DNA from: Gaertneriomyces semiglobifer
Lineage: Eukaryota; Chytridiomycota; Chytridiomycetes; Spizellomycetales; Spizellomycetaceae
Length of the DNA stretch: 64,000 nt
NCBI GenBank assembly: GCA_025558075.1
Contig: JAHLKF010000007.1
Coordinates: forward strand, 806,001-870,000
Direction of reading: 5' to 3'
In this document: piece by piece, positions 42,039 through 55,505 of the stretch
Numbering within the stretch: position 1 is the first letter of the stretch
Layout of the letters: every line of letters begins with the position of its first letter
Program-made: the position numbers and the translations under genes
The notes under the pieces: model-generated
Database searches by the model: none
Seen by the model: only the letters and a program-made list of their open reading frames with translations
What the model was told of the DNA's origin: nothing

Positions 42039-42474
42039 CTAAAAAAGTAATCGCCGTAACCAGCTCGACTTGCTGGTCTCAGAGGGCGATTTAGGTAGAG
42101 ACGTGGTCCTAGGTTTCAATTTTGGCAACCATTTAACACTATGAGACCGATATACCGGCCATGGTGGTACCACAACCTGTCATGATCATGTTAATCTATG
42201 ACCAACGTCTGAGAACGTTTAGTCGTACTCACAATTGCCGTCAATAATAAACTTGCTCCCAGAATGTAGAATGTTATGCTGACAGACTGCAGCACAAGCC
42301 CCAGTAGAAAACCGATGGCTGCACCAGCGGTGAGGAACAGATGAATAATCAGTTCCGCAACTCCCTGTCCCTGAAAGTCCTGCGCCAGACAGATACCATC
42401 GAATTAAGATTCTGTCAGCAAACTGTTTGCGAAAATGCAATTACACATACAATCTTGTCAACGATGCCGAACAT
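42039..42474 (-). CDS. SPC1: Signal peptidase complex subunit 1 (SPC12)
   Basis: Non-catalytic subunit of the ER signal peptidase. Three exons, 42474-42451, 42379-42233 and 42176-42039, give 102 residues, the family size. MFGIVDKI and DFQGQGVAELIIHLFL precede two membrane helices (LTAGAAIGFLLGLVLQ and ITFYILGASLLLTAIVVVPP). The family end motif VVVPPWPVYRSHSVKWLP is present. The C-terminus is basic and cytosolic. The frame stays open for another 120 residues upstream of the chosen start, back to 42834, without homology to the family; I treat this as 5' UTR. Confidence 0.92.
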
Positions 42475-43275
42475 TGCGTTCGGTTTGACCAGTGGCCTGC
42501 TTATAGGTGGAAAACTAACTGTGGTCGTCGCGTCGAAACAGGACGGACAATCAGACCTGGAACTTGCAACAGACAAGGAAACGATGCCGCTGCTTGACAG
42601 TATGTCCTCCTGCTTGCAGCCTTTCCCACACACCCCCGCTGTCTGTAATATGAACTGAAGGCCGTTGCTGGTGGTTGTTAGTCTACCAGGCGATATAGCA
42701 GTAACAGTAGTCCGCACAGTTCTGGGCGGTTGAATGCCCAACCCTAACCCCGGTGTCATTAGCCCATCGCCCTCCTCGGCGTTCCCTTTCAAAGGCATTG
42801 GGCGCATTGCCTCTTCCCGACGAGCATCCATCATAGCTTGCCAGGCCTGCGCTCGCTAGTGTTGCACGCAACGGCATCAAGCTGGGGGTTAATGCAAGGC
42901 ACTTGGCCTTGGGGTTGTGATATCACGACTGGTCCGTTGGAGTAGGATCCGCGTGTGTGTATTGGAGTACTGCGGGTTGGATAGCCCTGCTGGATCCACA
43001 GGGGTTCTTTACGTGTATCCTGTGTGGGGATAACAAGATCCCTAGAGTGCAGGTAAGCGGCGGATTAAGGTTTAATCCCAGAGGACGGTTGTTCTTGACA
43101 GATACAGTGGAGAATGTGTCACTAAATCTCGGCTGCTCACGTTTTTCAGGCGTGTTAAGTTGAAAGTGAACAGAGCGCCACTGACGCCAGCCAAATTGCG
43201 CCTGGCGGGGGTCTTGAGAAGACTCGGAGTGTGAGTGAGAGGAGTCCGAAGGATTTACTAGCGAAGCCCTTCTCG
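42475..43275. other. Divergent intergenic region, SPC1 and LSM12
   Basis: About 800 bp between two divergent starts. The minus strand is open from 42834 in frame with SPC1 (see that entry). From about 42900 the sequence is non-coding. A donor/acceptor-like pair at 43050 and 43149 could be a 5' UTR intron of LSM12. Confidence 0.35.
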
Positions 43276-44267
43276 ATGATGGCCAGTGCGGGTCCCGATA
43301 TTATCGACGAGTACATCCATGAGGACGGCCCTGGAACGGCAAACGAGAGTGCTCCGTTCTCGCTGTCACAGGCAAAAGGTTTAGGCCTAGGTGCTGACCC
43401 GGGTGCTGCCGTCGGAGCTTGGGTTCGCCTTGCCACTTACACCGACGAATCTCATGAAGGCCTTATATTTGCCTGGGATCCGATTTTCCAGGTCGTTGTT
43501 CTACAGGCCATTCCCTCAAGTGTATCAGAAGGCAGCCCGATTGACCCGACTACTACTCCAAGCGACACTGACAGACTTGGACGTACTGGGTCAGAGAGTC
43601 CACTAGTACCCAAACCTAACGGACGACCACTAAGCTTTGCCGCTGCTGCTGCCGCCGCTGCAGGAAAGTCCCGATCAAGTTCGGCATCACCTGCTCCGAC
43701 GCAAAAGCCGGCTTCTGCGGTCTCAACATCCCGTGCTTCCAGCCCAGCGACCAGCGTCGCATCTGGCGCCGGCGATCAATTCGATTTCCACATATTCAAA
43801 CTCACTCACGTCCGCGAAATTGAGGTCTTGGGGCGGGCTGGAGAAGGAGGTGCGAATGCCAAGACTGTCACCATAAAAGGTACCCCTCGCCCTTTGCCGG
43901 CATTGGTGCCTGTCGGACAAGTGTCGCTGGAAAAAGCCGCTGCGAGAGAGCAGGCCGCTGTGTCGCGCGTTGGTCTCGGCGTATCATCGGAAGCTCAGGT
44001 ACGAGCGGTTGTGTTGGTGTGCTCTGGCATTGTTATGAGCTCACGCTCTGTTTTTAGCTCATTTTCGATCACCTTGCGAAAACGTTACCAACAAACTGGA
44101 GAGGCAACTCGATCATAATAATGGGAGAGATTCAGATCCTACCGCCATACACATCGGACGATTGCAAAGTCGTGGGGAACAAACAAGGGAGTGAGACGAC
44201 ACTAGCACGTGTGAGAAAAGTATTGGAAGGAGTACGAGTGAAACTGGGATTACGTAGTGGAAAATGA
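43276..44267 (+). CDS. LSM12: LSM12 homologue
   Basis: RNA-associated protein with an N-terminal Lsm domain and a C-terminal anticodon-binding-like AD domain. Exons 43276-43998 and 44058-44267 give 310 residues. The Lsm part spans VGAWVRLATYTDESHEGLIF and DPIFQVVVLQAIP, then after a long insertion FHIFKLTHVREIEVLG. The AD part reads VSLEKAAAREQAAVSRVGLG, IFDHLAKTLPTNWRGNSIII and MGEIQILPPYTSDDC. Typical LSM12 is about 195 residues; here about 90 residues of Ser/Ala/Pro-rich sequence, including an eight-Ala run, are inserted between the Lsm strands. Converges with YAF9. Confidence 0.93.
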
Positions 44268-44452
44268 ATCCAAACAAACAAAATTGACCCTCATGTCGCC
44301 TGTTGTGCTTATTGCGACGCTCCGCGGGTTTTGCTCCGGATTTTTGTGATATCATTTGGTGTGATATTGCATGGAGCTTTGCGCAGGGAAAGTAGATGGC
44401 TGAGGAAAATACTTACGGAATTGAATACGCGGATTAATGAGCCCGCACTTAT

Positions 44453-45377
44453 TCACTCGCCCCTCGAGTCTTCTTCAGTTTCTATTTGCGCCCTAATTTT
44501 CTTCAGCTGCGCCAGAACCTTCTGGTTGGCCTCTTCAAGCATAGTGACTTCGTCTTGTTCGAATAGTGGTGCTGCGAGGAAAAAGGTTTATATACACAAG
44601 ATGCAAACCCCAACACACGGTCTTGCGACACTCACTGAATTTATGTCCAACTTTTTCTCTTTTCGTGATAACGGGGACGGGATTTGCTGTTAGTTTTGCA
44701 TACGCCTCCTCGGTGGGATCTTTGAAAATCTGAAATACCACAGTCAAGGTTGATCCACGGCTTGGTGAGACGTCACAGAACTTACAATCTCCTCGTAGTG
44801 CTCTGATATGACAGGCTTCGAAGCCGCAGTGGATACATCAGTATGATGCAAGCGGAGAGTATGTTGTAGTTGTATGGTAGCCTTGGCCTCAAGATAATCT
44901 TGGATGTGAATCTTGATTTGAATGTCGAACTCGCCCCAACCTGTTTCATTTATCTCAAATGGCGCTTCTTCCACATCTACAATATGGGGTGGCCATACGA
45001 TTGATATGGAGTGAATTCTATGAAAGCCAAATAATAATACCTCTTTTTGGATTCTCAAAACTCTCATGCAGTTTGAACGTAACTTTTTTGATCCATATTG
45101 ACAGATCCTCGTTGTGTATCCCTCGGACATACACTGACCACTTGTGCGTATGTGTTTCGTCTGCACTCTTCTCCGATGACTTCAACAGCGTGGCAGTGGA
45201 TCCATATATTATGGGCCGCGAGAGGATAACTCCCTAAATGTGTGGTGGACATATTCAGTCATATTACGAGGTTACGGCGGACGCATCTGAGCCCTTTTCA
45301 CCTACCGATACCCGGTTCTTCGCACCTGCTATATCATTATAGTCTAAAGTTTCCTTTCTTGGTTGCTTTCGGGACAT
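44453..45377 (-). CDS. YAF9: YEATS-domain chromatin protein YAF9/GAS41
   Basis: Subunit shared by SWR1 and NuA4-type complexes that reads acylated histone lysines. Five exons, 45377-45306, 45233-45041, 44976-44786, 44729-44636 and 44571-44453, give 222 residues. The YEATS domain reads GVILSRPIIYGSTATL, HTHKWSVYVRGIHNEDLSIW, KVTFKLHESFENPKR, FEINETGWGEFDIQIKIHI and LQHTLRLHHTD. The aromatic cage region HTH, GWG and W is intact. The C-terminus MLEEANQKVLAQLKKIRAQI is a coiled coil that anchors Yaf9 to the complexes. All phases agree. Confidence 0.95.
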
Positions 45378-45625
45378 TCTCGCTATTGGATTTCGGGACT
45401 TGTTCAATCCACGTTGAGGAGAGGGAAACGCATTCCTGGCAGTGGCGCAGCATTCAATTCACGCGTTCACACTACATGTCATGCACGGACTCTCGAGTTG
45501 CGGTTCCACACAATGTATTTCCAAAACCAACTAGAAGAGGGCAACTACATATTTTCACCAACCCAAGCACGCCAGGCAACTAATATGTACAATTGGAAGG
45601 AATCAAGAGACACGTATATTCTTTC

Positions 45626-46659
<1,034 letters not shown>

Positions 46660-46740
46660 GCAGTGAAAGGGCGAGTCACACGGCACGCTGTCAGCGGGGC
46701 TTTGTAAGCAAGAGAGCGAGTTCGATCCGCGGTCACTGCA
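46660..46740 (+). tRNA. tRNA-like element, degenerate (Thr-UGU-like loop)
   Basis: Seven-base ends GCAGTGA (46660-46666) and TCACTGC (46733-46739) pair perfectly and are followed by A. Inside are a B-box-like AGTTCGATCCG and TTTGTAA, which would place UGU (Thr) in the anticodon loop. The span is 81 nt. However, base 8 is A, the D and anticodon stems pair poorly, and the T stem has two mismatches. It may be a decayed tRNA or a tRNA with a small intron that I mis-folded. Confidence 0.3.
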
Positions 46741-46839
46741 ATTTCTTTTCTCAAAGCGCATCGCGTCAATACGGGCACATTATTATGGATTGGTTGATCT
46801 ATCTGCTTCCCGCAAGCATCAAAGGCACAAACCGCCATC

Positions 46840-49800
46840 ATGGTATGTACTGGCACTGGATATTGGTGTACTCGTCTTTGTTAAGGAATCATGCTGATCA
46901 GCTTTTTGCTTTTGACAGCCATGCATCTTGAAAGTGCGGATCGTCGCTGCCCGGGATCTCCCTGTTATGGACAGGGCGACCGAGTTGACTGGTATAACAT
47001 GAAGTTGCTCATTGTTACCAACGATAGTCTCGTTTGGTGCTAACCATTATCTCTGCTAGATGCGTTCGTCGAGATCAAGTTTGCTGACTATGATGAGTAT
47101 CGTACTCAAATCTGTCGGCGAACACTGAACCCAGTTTGGAATGAAGACTTTCGCTTTGTGAGTGGACGACCGGCAAAGTGAAAACGAAACATCCTTCTCA
47201 GCCGACGTATCCATGCCTCATCTGCCTCACTACCAGGAAGTTAGCAATGACGCGGATTTACAGAACGAACCCCTCGAACTGAAGATCATGGATTATGATC
47301 AGATCACTTACAAGTATGGAATAATTGTCATTCGCGCATGTTATAACTAGCCACCTAAAGCTTGAATGCCGATGCAGCGATTCCATAGGAACGGTTTTCA
47401 TTGACCTCAATCCGTTATTGACATGGGACTCGACTTCCCAGATATCGGGATGGATCCCCATGTAAATACTGCTGAACGCTTGGCATACTTCAAGCTGTGT
47501 CCTCATATTATGCTTGCAGCTTTGATACGTTGCGCGGTGTTCGGGGGGAGCTCAGTGTGCAAGTACGGTTACAGTTCTTTGGCGACATCAATCCGTTCAA
47601 AGGTATGAACATATGAAAAGTGGGAGCTGCTCGCTATTTCTCACTCTACTGCGTAGATAGCTCCGCTGGCGTTCAGTTTCACACGATGACTGCGATTCCT
47701 CCGGGATTAAGTGTCGCCTCGGTCCTTGGGTTCGTCAACGCGCTTGAAGTGGAAGATGACCCGGAATACGTGAGTTGCTTTCCGTATGCAGCACATGGAG
47801 ACGCTCAGTAAGACAGCTTTACGCAGCACTGGAGTGATAACTTTCGCACACCCCGAACGTCGAACGAATCGCGTATGCGCGTGATGTACCGCCTCAGCGG
47901 ACAATTGCGAAGGCAACTGGGAAAGAAAGTGCTGGAGATGGGCGGGAATGCTGTTGTCGGGTACAAGCAGTATTACGATATTGAGAGTGAAGAGCGTACG
48001 ATCAGTGCGCGTGCTATCGGTACAGCAGTGCGATTGGCGCTGCCGGATCAAAAATTGGAGCATGGGCAATCTTGGTCATCCTTGCAAACTCCAGTAGCTT
48101 CCCCGATGGCAACCCCGTTTTCAGAACATTTTCCGTCGATATCGCCAGCGGCACCCGGGATTGCGGCGGCTTCTAAAGGGCGCACCGGTGATTCACCGGA
48201 AAACTCGGACATAGAGGACGGACGCGAAGACCAACCCAGTGCACCTGGTCTGATCGCTCTGACCGGTATCGGTTACAAGACACCGGAATTTATCTTGATC
48301 ACACTGCACAGTTTCCCGCCTGGAGCCGTGCTCGGACTTGGCGGCTTGGTGAGCGCGACATCTGTCAAGATCATTGATAGCGATGAAAGATTTATTCGGG
48401 AGGCGTGGTGGGCCGAGTTACGCGATGAGATCAAGTCGCACGCACGCTCGGTTGGATGTCCATTCGTCATAGGATATTCAGAAAGCACGACCATCTTGGA
48501 TAACCTTGTGGTTCTTCATTGCAGTGGGACTGCCGCTATTATGGACTTTACGGTTCTCTCTGGTCCCATAAGTAGGATGAACTCATTATATGCGCACCCC
48601 TCTCCTAGCCTTGAAGACACAAACAAAAACACTCAACCGTCGCTTACTCGACGTGGTTCGATGAGTGGCAGCACTTTCAGAGAAACCTTTATGAATGCCG
48701 TCATGAAACGAAAGCGACGACGCGCATCAACACAAGGTGAGGAGGTCTGACGAGCAATCCTCCACGAGTATACGGCTAATGCTCGACACAGGCTGTCAAG
48801 TCTGTCATATCACCTATCATCGTCACGAGTCTCCTTTCCCCATGTCGTACGCTCGTTGCGCCCTCTGCCGAAAGAAGTATGTGCCAGAGGTTTTATTGAC
48901 TACGGTGGATCCACCACCGGAGCTGGATACTATAGGCAATGGCATCCTTATTGAGGCGCATGGTATGATACCTGTTGTTGGACTCTGTATATAGCAGCCT
49001 ACTCAATTCAAACCTTACTAGTCTGTCGATTCCGAAAAACACACAGTGACTCCCGACCAATTGTAGTGAGCGAGTCCATTCCGTTCGCGCAGTATGATAT
49101 TCACAGACAGCTCCTTTATAAATTGCGGATACATGGATTAAATGCTGTGTTTGGATTGAAGATACAATTCAGCGTCGGCGAAGGATTGATGACCGCGGTG
49201 GCGACAGGCACGGCGATGTATGTGCGAGCCCTCCCGCCACCACCAGCAATGAAAGTGTTTCGAAACCTGGATGTCGTTGATGAGGAAGATAAGAATCTGT
49301 TGGAGATTCAACGTGGCATCATGCAACGGAGTGAGAACAACCGTCGCGCAATCGAACAAGCTCTTGTTGCTCTTGAAGAGGACACGCCGCGCTCCACAGC
49401 CGCAACAGACACTGATGGGAAGTCGGTTAAAAGCGAAAGCGACTCGGGTAGCGATTCGGAAAGCGACTCGGAGGATGAAAAAGAGGCCGTCCCTGTCACT
49501 CACCGTCAACGCAGTGTTGTTGTTCAGATTGATGATGAACAAGATGAAGATCTCGTGCTATCTCAAGACCCCACTTTCCCGGACGGGTTTCAAATATGCA
49601 ATACTGACCTACCGCCAATTTCCGATACCCTATTCAAACCACATACGGCGTACACCATTCAAACTGTGACACTCATCAAACATGCGACTATTAGCCCTGT
49701 ATCGCATCACCCAAACCATCAGCTAGCAGATGTCTTCAGAAATCTATACCAAGAAGTACAGTTTCAGCTGTCATACTTCAAGCCATGCGTTTTGGCCGGC

Positions 49801-50580
49801 CTCAAGTACGATGTGCAAGTCGTGAAAGACAATGAAGTGCAGATCGCCGCATCAGCGGTGGCACTTGGTCAATTTCAGAAAGATAGCGGTGACACGTTTG
49901 GAATTCTTAGCCCGAGCGACAGCGTCGCAGCATTGAGCCCATTGTCCTCAAAACCCGACGCGCCCGTGCGCGAGCCCACAAGTTTATCCATATTCTCTCG
50001 GTTCTCCAAAACCACCGTTGATGACGAAATTGTTTTCCCTTTCGACGACGACGATGAAGCTGACAACGACGCTTCCACCACAGCTAATATACCACGAGCG
50101 CCAACCGCTTCCTATTCCGAGGCAACCGATTCACCTTTTCGACAACGCAACGACAGTATTGCCAGTACACCTGCGACGGAAATCTTGGATCCTACAAGTG
50201 TCCCCACCATGGCGGTCGAAGTTACCCCGTTATGGTATGTGCCCAGCACGAGGGTTGACAGATTTCTGGGTCGAATATCGCTTCATTTCGTCAAAGAGGC
50301 CGGGATGGTGTTTGAAACCGCATCGGGAATGAGCGGAATGGGCGGGTTCACGCATACGTTTTTGGTGGAGCTCTATGCGGTTTTGAGAGCACATGCTGCT
50401 GCACTGGGTGGAAATGCTTTGGTGGCGTTTACGATTGATCAGGTTGTCATTCAAGAGAGTTTAAAGAACCAAGCGTACGCGTTGGTTTCCGTCAGTGGAG
50501 ATGTATTGGATCTGACGTTCACTGATCCCAATTTGCGCATGTCGAGCGGGTGCGGCATGTCATCCATAGTGGGATCCTAA
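46840..50580 (+). CDS. C2CD5: C2-domain protein 5 (C2CD5/CDP138) orthologue
   Basis: Large Ca2+/phospholipid-binding trafficking protein; the mammalian form acts downstream of Akt in GLUT4 vesicle fusion. The initiator ATG (46840-46842) is an exon by itself, followed at once by GTATGT. After splicing, ILKVRIVAARDLPVMDRATE starts the C2 domain, whose Asp ligands are in VMDRATELTD and MDYDQITYND. Next come ISGWIPIYDTL-type residues, VEDDPEYHWSDNFRTPR, LEMGGNAVVGYKQYYDIE, AWWAELRDEIKSHARSVGCP, the Cys4 segment CQVCHITYHRHESPFP with CALCRKKYVPEVLLTT, and the last exon with GLNAVFGLKIQFSVGEGLM and AHAAALGGNALVAFTIDQVV. About 10-12 exons. Domain order matches the animal protein along its whole length. 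Confidence 0.92.
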
Positions 50581-50915
50581 GTGGAGTGTTACCCTACGCA
50601 GTTTCCAATTGTGCCCTTCTATGCATGTGGTTGGGATCCAATGGCATCCGCAAATCCACGAGGCGGGGGACTCCGCGGATGGGGAAAAAACACAGGCGAT
50701 GGAGCTGTGGTGTGTGCGGCCGATCAGTTGGGAAAAATACCAAGCAGGATTATTCAACCTTACCGGTCCTTCAACGGAAGTCGCCAACTGGTACAATGAA
50801 ACTATACTTGATGGTTAAAGAAAGCATAAAAGTCGTATAGAGCACAGATTGAAGGAAACCTAACGCAACGACTGCCGGACAGTATACATTAGGACTTAGG
50901 AAACAGATTCTAACT
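50581..50915. other. Convergent gap between C2CD5 and importin-9
   Basis: About 335 bp holding both 3' ends. The plus strand stays open for about 75 residues after the C2CD5 stop, rich in Gly and Trp, without motif. I see no terminator-like or RNA structure. Confidence 0.4.
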
Positions 50916-53900
50916 CTACGAAACGTAGCCCTTCATCTGTGACTTCTCATCATCTGTAAGCCACCTCGCATATATATCCATGAATCCATTCTTATTCTCT
51001 CGGGCACAAGTTCGACAGAAATCCACCAGATATTGCTGGAAGCGTGAACAAGCTTTTGGTCAGGTGCGCACACGCACTAAAGCGCTGCAAAAATTCCTGT
51101 ACCTTAAGATCCATCTGATAGATGGGATCGTTTATCAAATCTGGATCCTCATCGTCACCTTCCGCATCCATGTCTACAGTCCGCTCTAAATTAGCGATCT
51201 CTGTAATTTCAACCATATGATCAGTCATTCCGCAAACAGCATACAGCGACGTCCCCAACGCCACAAAAATCATGTCTTACCTTCCAACCACGAACTCCCC
51301 GGTTCATCGTCCCATTCTCCCTGGAAAATGTCCCATGAGTCAGACGAACGCCACAAGCCCTGCGCAATAACGGGAAATTCAATTCCGCACCTCGTCATCT
51401 TCATCATCAACCGTATCCTCATTGCCAATCGACGGAACAGCGGCTCGCATGCGGCTTTCTTGTTGATGTTGTAGTTCGGTGAGGATAAGCTTGAGTGCCT
51501 TGGCAGGGAAAGGAATGGATTGATATTGCACAGGACCTATGAATTCGGACATACAAATATAAAGCGTCAGTAAGGATATAGTCAAGACGACGCAGTGTTC
51601 GGTGTACTTACGATTTCGTGTCATGGATCTGGTGATGATACCTGCAGGAGTATGAACATGTGGGCGTTAGTGCATCGCCAAAAAGACATAAACAAAAGCG
51701 AGGAAGAAACGACTGACACTTACGATCGCTTGTAACAATCTCATCCCCCTTCACCATCAATCCCTGCACCCTTCCATCGCCCGCCGCAAAAACTTTCGTC
51801 ATCGCTACCGCACTCGCTTTGATGTTATAAAATCCGTGGAAATCACCAAAAGTATCACACCACGCGTTGACCACCACCTCCAACCCGCTCCTTCCGTCCA
51901 AGTCCATCGTTGCAAGGAAATCAATGACAAGGGCTTGCGGCTGGGTATTGAGCAAGTGCACGAATACCATCACCAATTGTTGTATGAAAGATGGCATCCT
52001 CGCGTCTTTCAAACGGTTAGCCAAGGCGGAAAGGAGTTGCGGAAGGACGGGAACAAGCCGGTCTCCGGCTTTTTGGATGAGTTTGTTAATAAGATCTCCG
52101 ACGAAGATTGCAGCGCTTTCGTCCACGGACGGATCGATCAGCTTCGCAATGATTTTGATAATGTAATCAAGCCCTGAGAGTTGTTGATGGTCGTGCCATT
52201 GAGCAATCCCGTCCAGGTTCCGGGAGACGAACTGCTTCAGGGTGTCCGTACCGTTTTGGAGGATCGCATGGTCGTCAGAGGTTAGCAGGATCTGGACGAC
52301 TTGCGGGAAAATCTCGGTGACATATTCGCTGGGAAACGGCTCCGGCGCGTATTTAGCGATCAGCGTCATGAAATTCAATGCGGTCTGGATAGGTTCAATG
52401 TTACATTCTTTACAACGGTTCTTGGGTCCCATGAACCGCTTACCGCCACAACCGCCGGCGCACTTTGCACATTCTCCACACTCAAAACCGTGCGAATCGA
52501 AGGTACTATTCGTCGTTGTAATCCGACTTTCATCAACGGATTCGCCACAATAACATTGAACAAGTCCGTCACAATCTCGGCCATTAAAAAGTCTATCACC
52601 ACGCATGAAATCAGTCGCTTACATTCAGGTGTCTCCGGCGAGTGGAGTCAAAGTTCCATACCTTCAGCGCCTCTGGCCCAGACTTTCAGCAATACGTCGC
52701 TTAACACGTCTTCGTAACGAGCTGTGACCTCCTCATCAGCCTAGGAAATTCACATTCATCAATTAACACTCCTTTCCCTTGGCCTATCAAAGGACAACGT
52801 CATCCGTTCTGTCACCTCACCTTGACGACCTCCGCTAATGTTTCTATCAGCAATTGCATCGTCTCATCTGAGCAATCCCCCACCAGCGCAACTACACCCT
52901 CAATCATTGCAGCTTGGAACGGTTTTATGGTGTCCACCGGAACACTCACACAGAACCTTCATTCAAGACAGCAACAATGAGCAAAAGTGGCCCAAGAATT
53001 ACTGACTAAGAAAGTTTTCGAAACTCACTTACCCACGTACCGCCTTCAACGCGGAAATCTTGACGGCCGGGTTTAATCCTACTGCACCCAGAGCCGCCAC
53101 TGCAGCGCCCATATGCTGTGAAACAAGCTCCGGACGGAGAATCATCGCAAACCGACTCGCAAACCATAACGCACGCCCCTGCAAGAGAGGTGCCTCTAAA
53201 AGAAAACCCTCATGAGTTTTATGTTCCTCCCACCATAATCCTACTCCAGATTGTGATCATGGTGTTCGCGTACCATCACTTTTCATATCCACCAACACCA
53301 CATTGTTGAATAACCCTTCCATATCAAAGACAATTCGATGGGCACGTATCGCGTCTATCAGATCATCTCCTAGTTTGCCAATGGCTAAGAGGCTCGCCTC
53401 ATGGAGCTTCCACCAATTCCGGTCTCCATTTGCGCGTAACGCGTTGGCGTGTTCGAATTGATGTTGAGTGGCATGACAGAGGGACTGAAGGGTAGCAATC
53501 GGGTAGGTGTCTACAAAGGTCTACAGCATGCCAGTGCAGGACAATGAGGATTGGTGAAGGAACAAAAAAACACGCCAAGGGCGTCCAATGGCCACGTACC
53601 CCAAGCAGCTCTTCCACGGCGACCCGGACATTGAAGATCATGGCCTCCTCTTCACTATCTTGCACAAATTTGTTGACATCGTTCATCCATGCCTCTTCCT
53701 ACCGCATACAAGCACAATGAGCAAAAAGCGACTCTTACACATCATCCGCACATCGAAGCAGTAGCGAACAGTACACACCATTTCGGCCGTCACCTGCAAG
53801 TATCCAATCGCACACTGCACCAACATTCCCAAAAACTCTGTCGGTTCCTGGCCTTTCGCGCCGTCTTTCACAAACACATCCCTCACGCCTTTCCGTCTGG

Positions 53901-55264
53901 CCACCAACTGCACGAATTCCAATAAGCCGTAAATCAGCGGCTCGAGTCCCAGCGTTTCGCCATCAGAATCAATATCGTGTAAGCCTTCCGACAGGTCGTC
54001 GACAGGGTTGACGCGGTCCGAGAGGTATTGTGCCTGGAGCGTGGAGAGATGTGTCCAGATGGGGTCGAGGAAGGATCGCAGGTACGGTGACATGGGTTGT
54101 GGGAATTCTTTGGTAAGTTTACAGAGCGTCTGGAATGAAAAAAACAAACACACAAATAAAGAGGAAGGGTGGGTGAGCCTGAACCTCTACGAAGATCCGA
54201 ACGTATAGAAGGGTGGTCTTTCTTCCTTACCCTAAGGACTTCATTTTTGACAGGCAATGCGTCCGCTGTGATCTCTGTCGACGCTAGTACAGCATGAAAC
54301 GCATCCAGCCAAGTCGGTAACAAAGGTTCGATAAGATTTTTAATGACATCGGGATGTTCGCTAGATACCATGTATACTATTTCGGCGAAATCACGAAAGA
54401 TGCCGAGAGCTCGTGCTCGATCTCTAGGGCTGTACTTCTACAAATCAGGCAAAAGAAAGTTATAAGGACGTATGGGCCAGAAGGATCAAATGTCCTACAA
54501 ATACCAAAAAAGGAACTCACCTTAGTCTCCCCAAATATGTTGCGTAATTCTGGCAGTAATGCAGGCGCCAAATGCGGGAAATGCGTATCCGTCAAATCAT
54601 CCCGAACAAATTCCGAGAGGACACGTAGGGCGCCATGGACATGGGACGTGTTAGCGCTCCGGATATAGGACAGAAGGGTATCGAAAAAGGATGGCCACGC
54701 TTCCGGAAAATCAACATGGGCGATGCGAGAGACAATGGCCGCCTACATAATATAGTCATTCGCTTTAGTATCGCATTGATTCACAAGGTTTCTTTGGGAG
54801 GAGCCAAGATTGACAATGGGCATACGTACAACGAGCACACGCATTTTGCGATCCTCATCTTTGAGTCCTTCAATCACAATATCACGGACAGAAGCTTTGA
54901 TGGGATCTGGCGTGACAGGTCCGATGAACTTTTCCTCTCGAACAGACCAATGCGATTCAACGTAGTTTTTGAGCGTGATGGCGGCGAGTTGACGCGGTAC
55001 AGGGGGTGCGGTTGGTGTGACTGCTATCCGAGCGAGGTGTTGTGGGTATTCTACCAAGGGAACATAAAGTGAAAAGATGCATTAATGACTTGTTCTTTCC
55101 CTCGTAAAACGTTTGGTCATTCTATTAAACATACCAGGCCATCCTTTCGCGAATTCCATCAACTTCATTTCACCCTCCATACGCAAACCAGGATTTCCTT
55201 GCTGGCATTTGGCCAGAGTGTCCAACACTGTTTGCGTGACTAAATCCGACATTTCCACCACCAT
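50916..55264 (-). CDS. IPO9: Importin-9/KAP114 nuclear import receptor
   Basis: HEAT-repeat karyopherin-beta that imports histones, TBP, ribosomal proteins and actin. Intron-rich, about 14 exons. The start at 55264 or 55252 gives MSDLVTQTVLDTLAKCQQGN. Then follow the importin-N domain PRQLAAITLKNYVESHW, ALRVLSEFVRDDLTDTHFP, VLRTLCKLTKEFPQPMSPYL and LGLEPLIYGLLEFVQLV. Later exons carry FPQVVQILLTSDDHAILQNG, ADRIHDLIN-like HEAT helices and LVPVLPQLLSALANRLKDA. The acidic loop is GNEDTVDDEDDEVRN and MDAEGDDEDPDLINDPIYQM. The last intron joins DLK to QYLVDFCRTCARENKNGF, ending at 50916. The acidic loop and DPIYQxDL are diagnostic of importin-9 within the family. Confidence 0.92.
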
Positions 55265-55505
55265 CTGGCGATATCAAACTTCCGCTCTTGAATGAGGTTG
55301 TGTTGGTTATGGGGTGCTGTAGTCAGATTGGAGATGGGTATTGCGTTGTCCGAGCTTGTCCAAAATTCTATAAAGTTAAAAAAGTTGACACGCGTAGAAA
55401 TTCCCGAGGCTCCGCGGGCTTTGGATAACTGCGCAATTTCCAAGGCAAAAACGATCACTTGGAAACAAACCCATCCATAAATTGTGCAGAGAAACAAGAA
55501 GAAAC

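Noticed and set aside
52242..52717. Plus-strand frames of 103 and 138 residues
   Set aside because: Antisense to importin-9 HEAT repeats.
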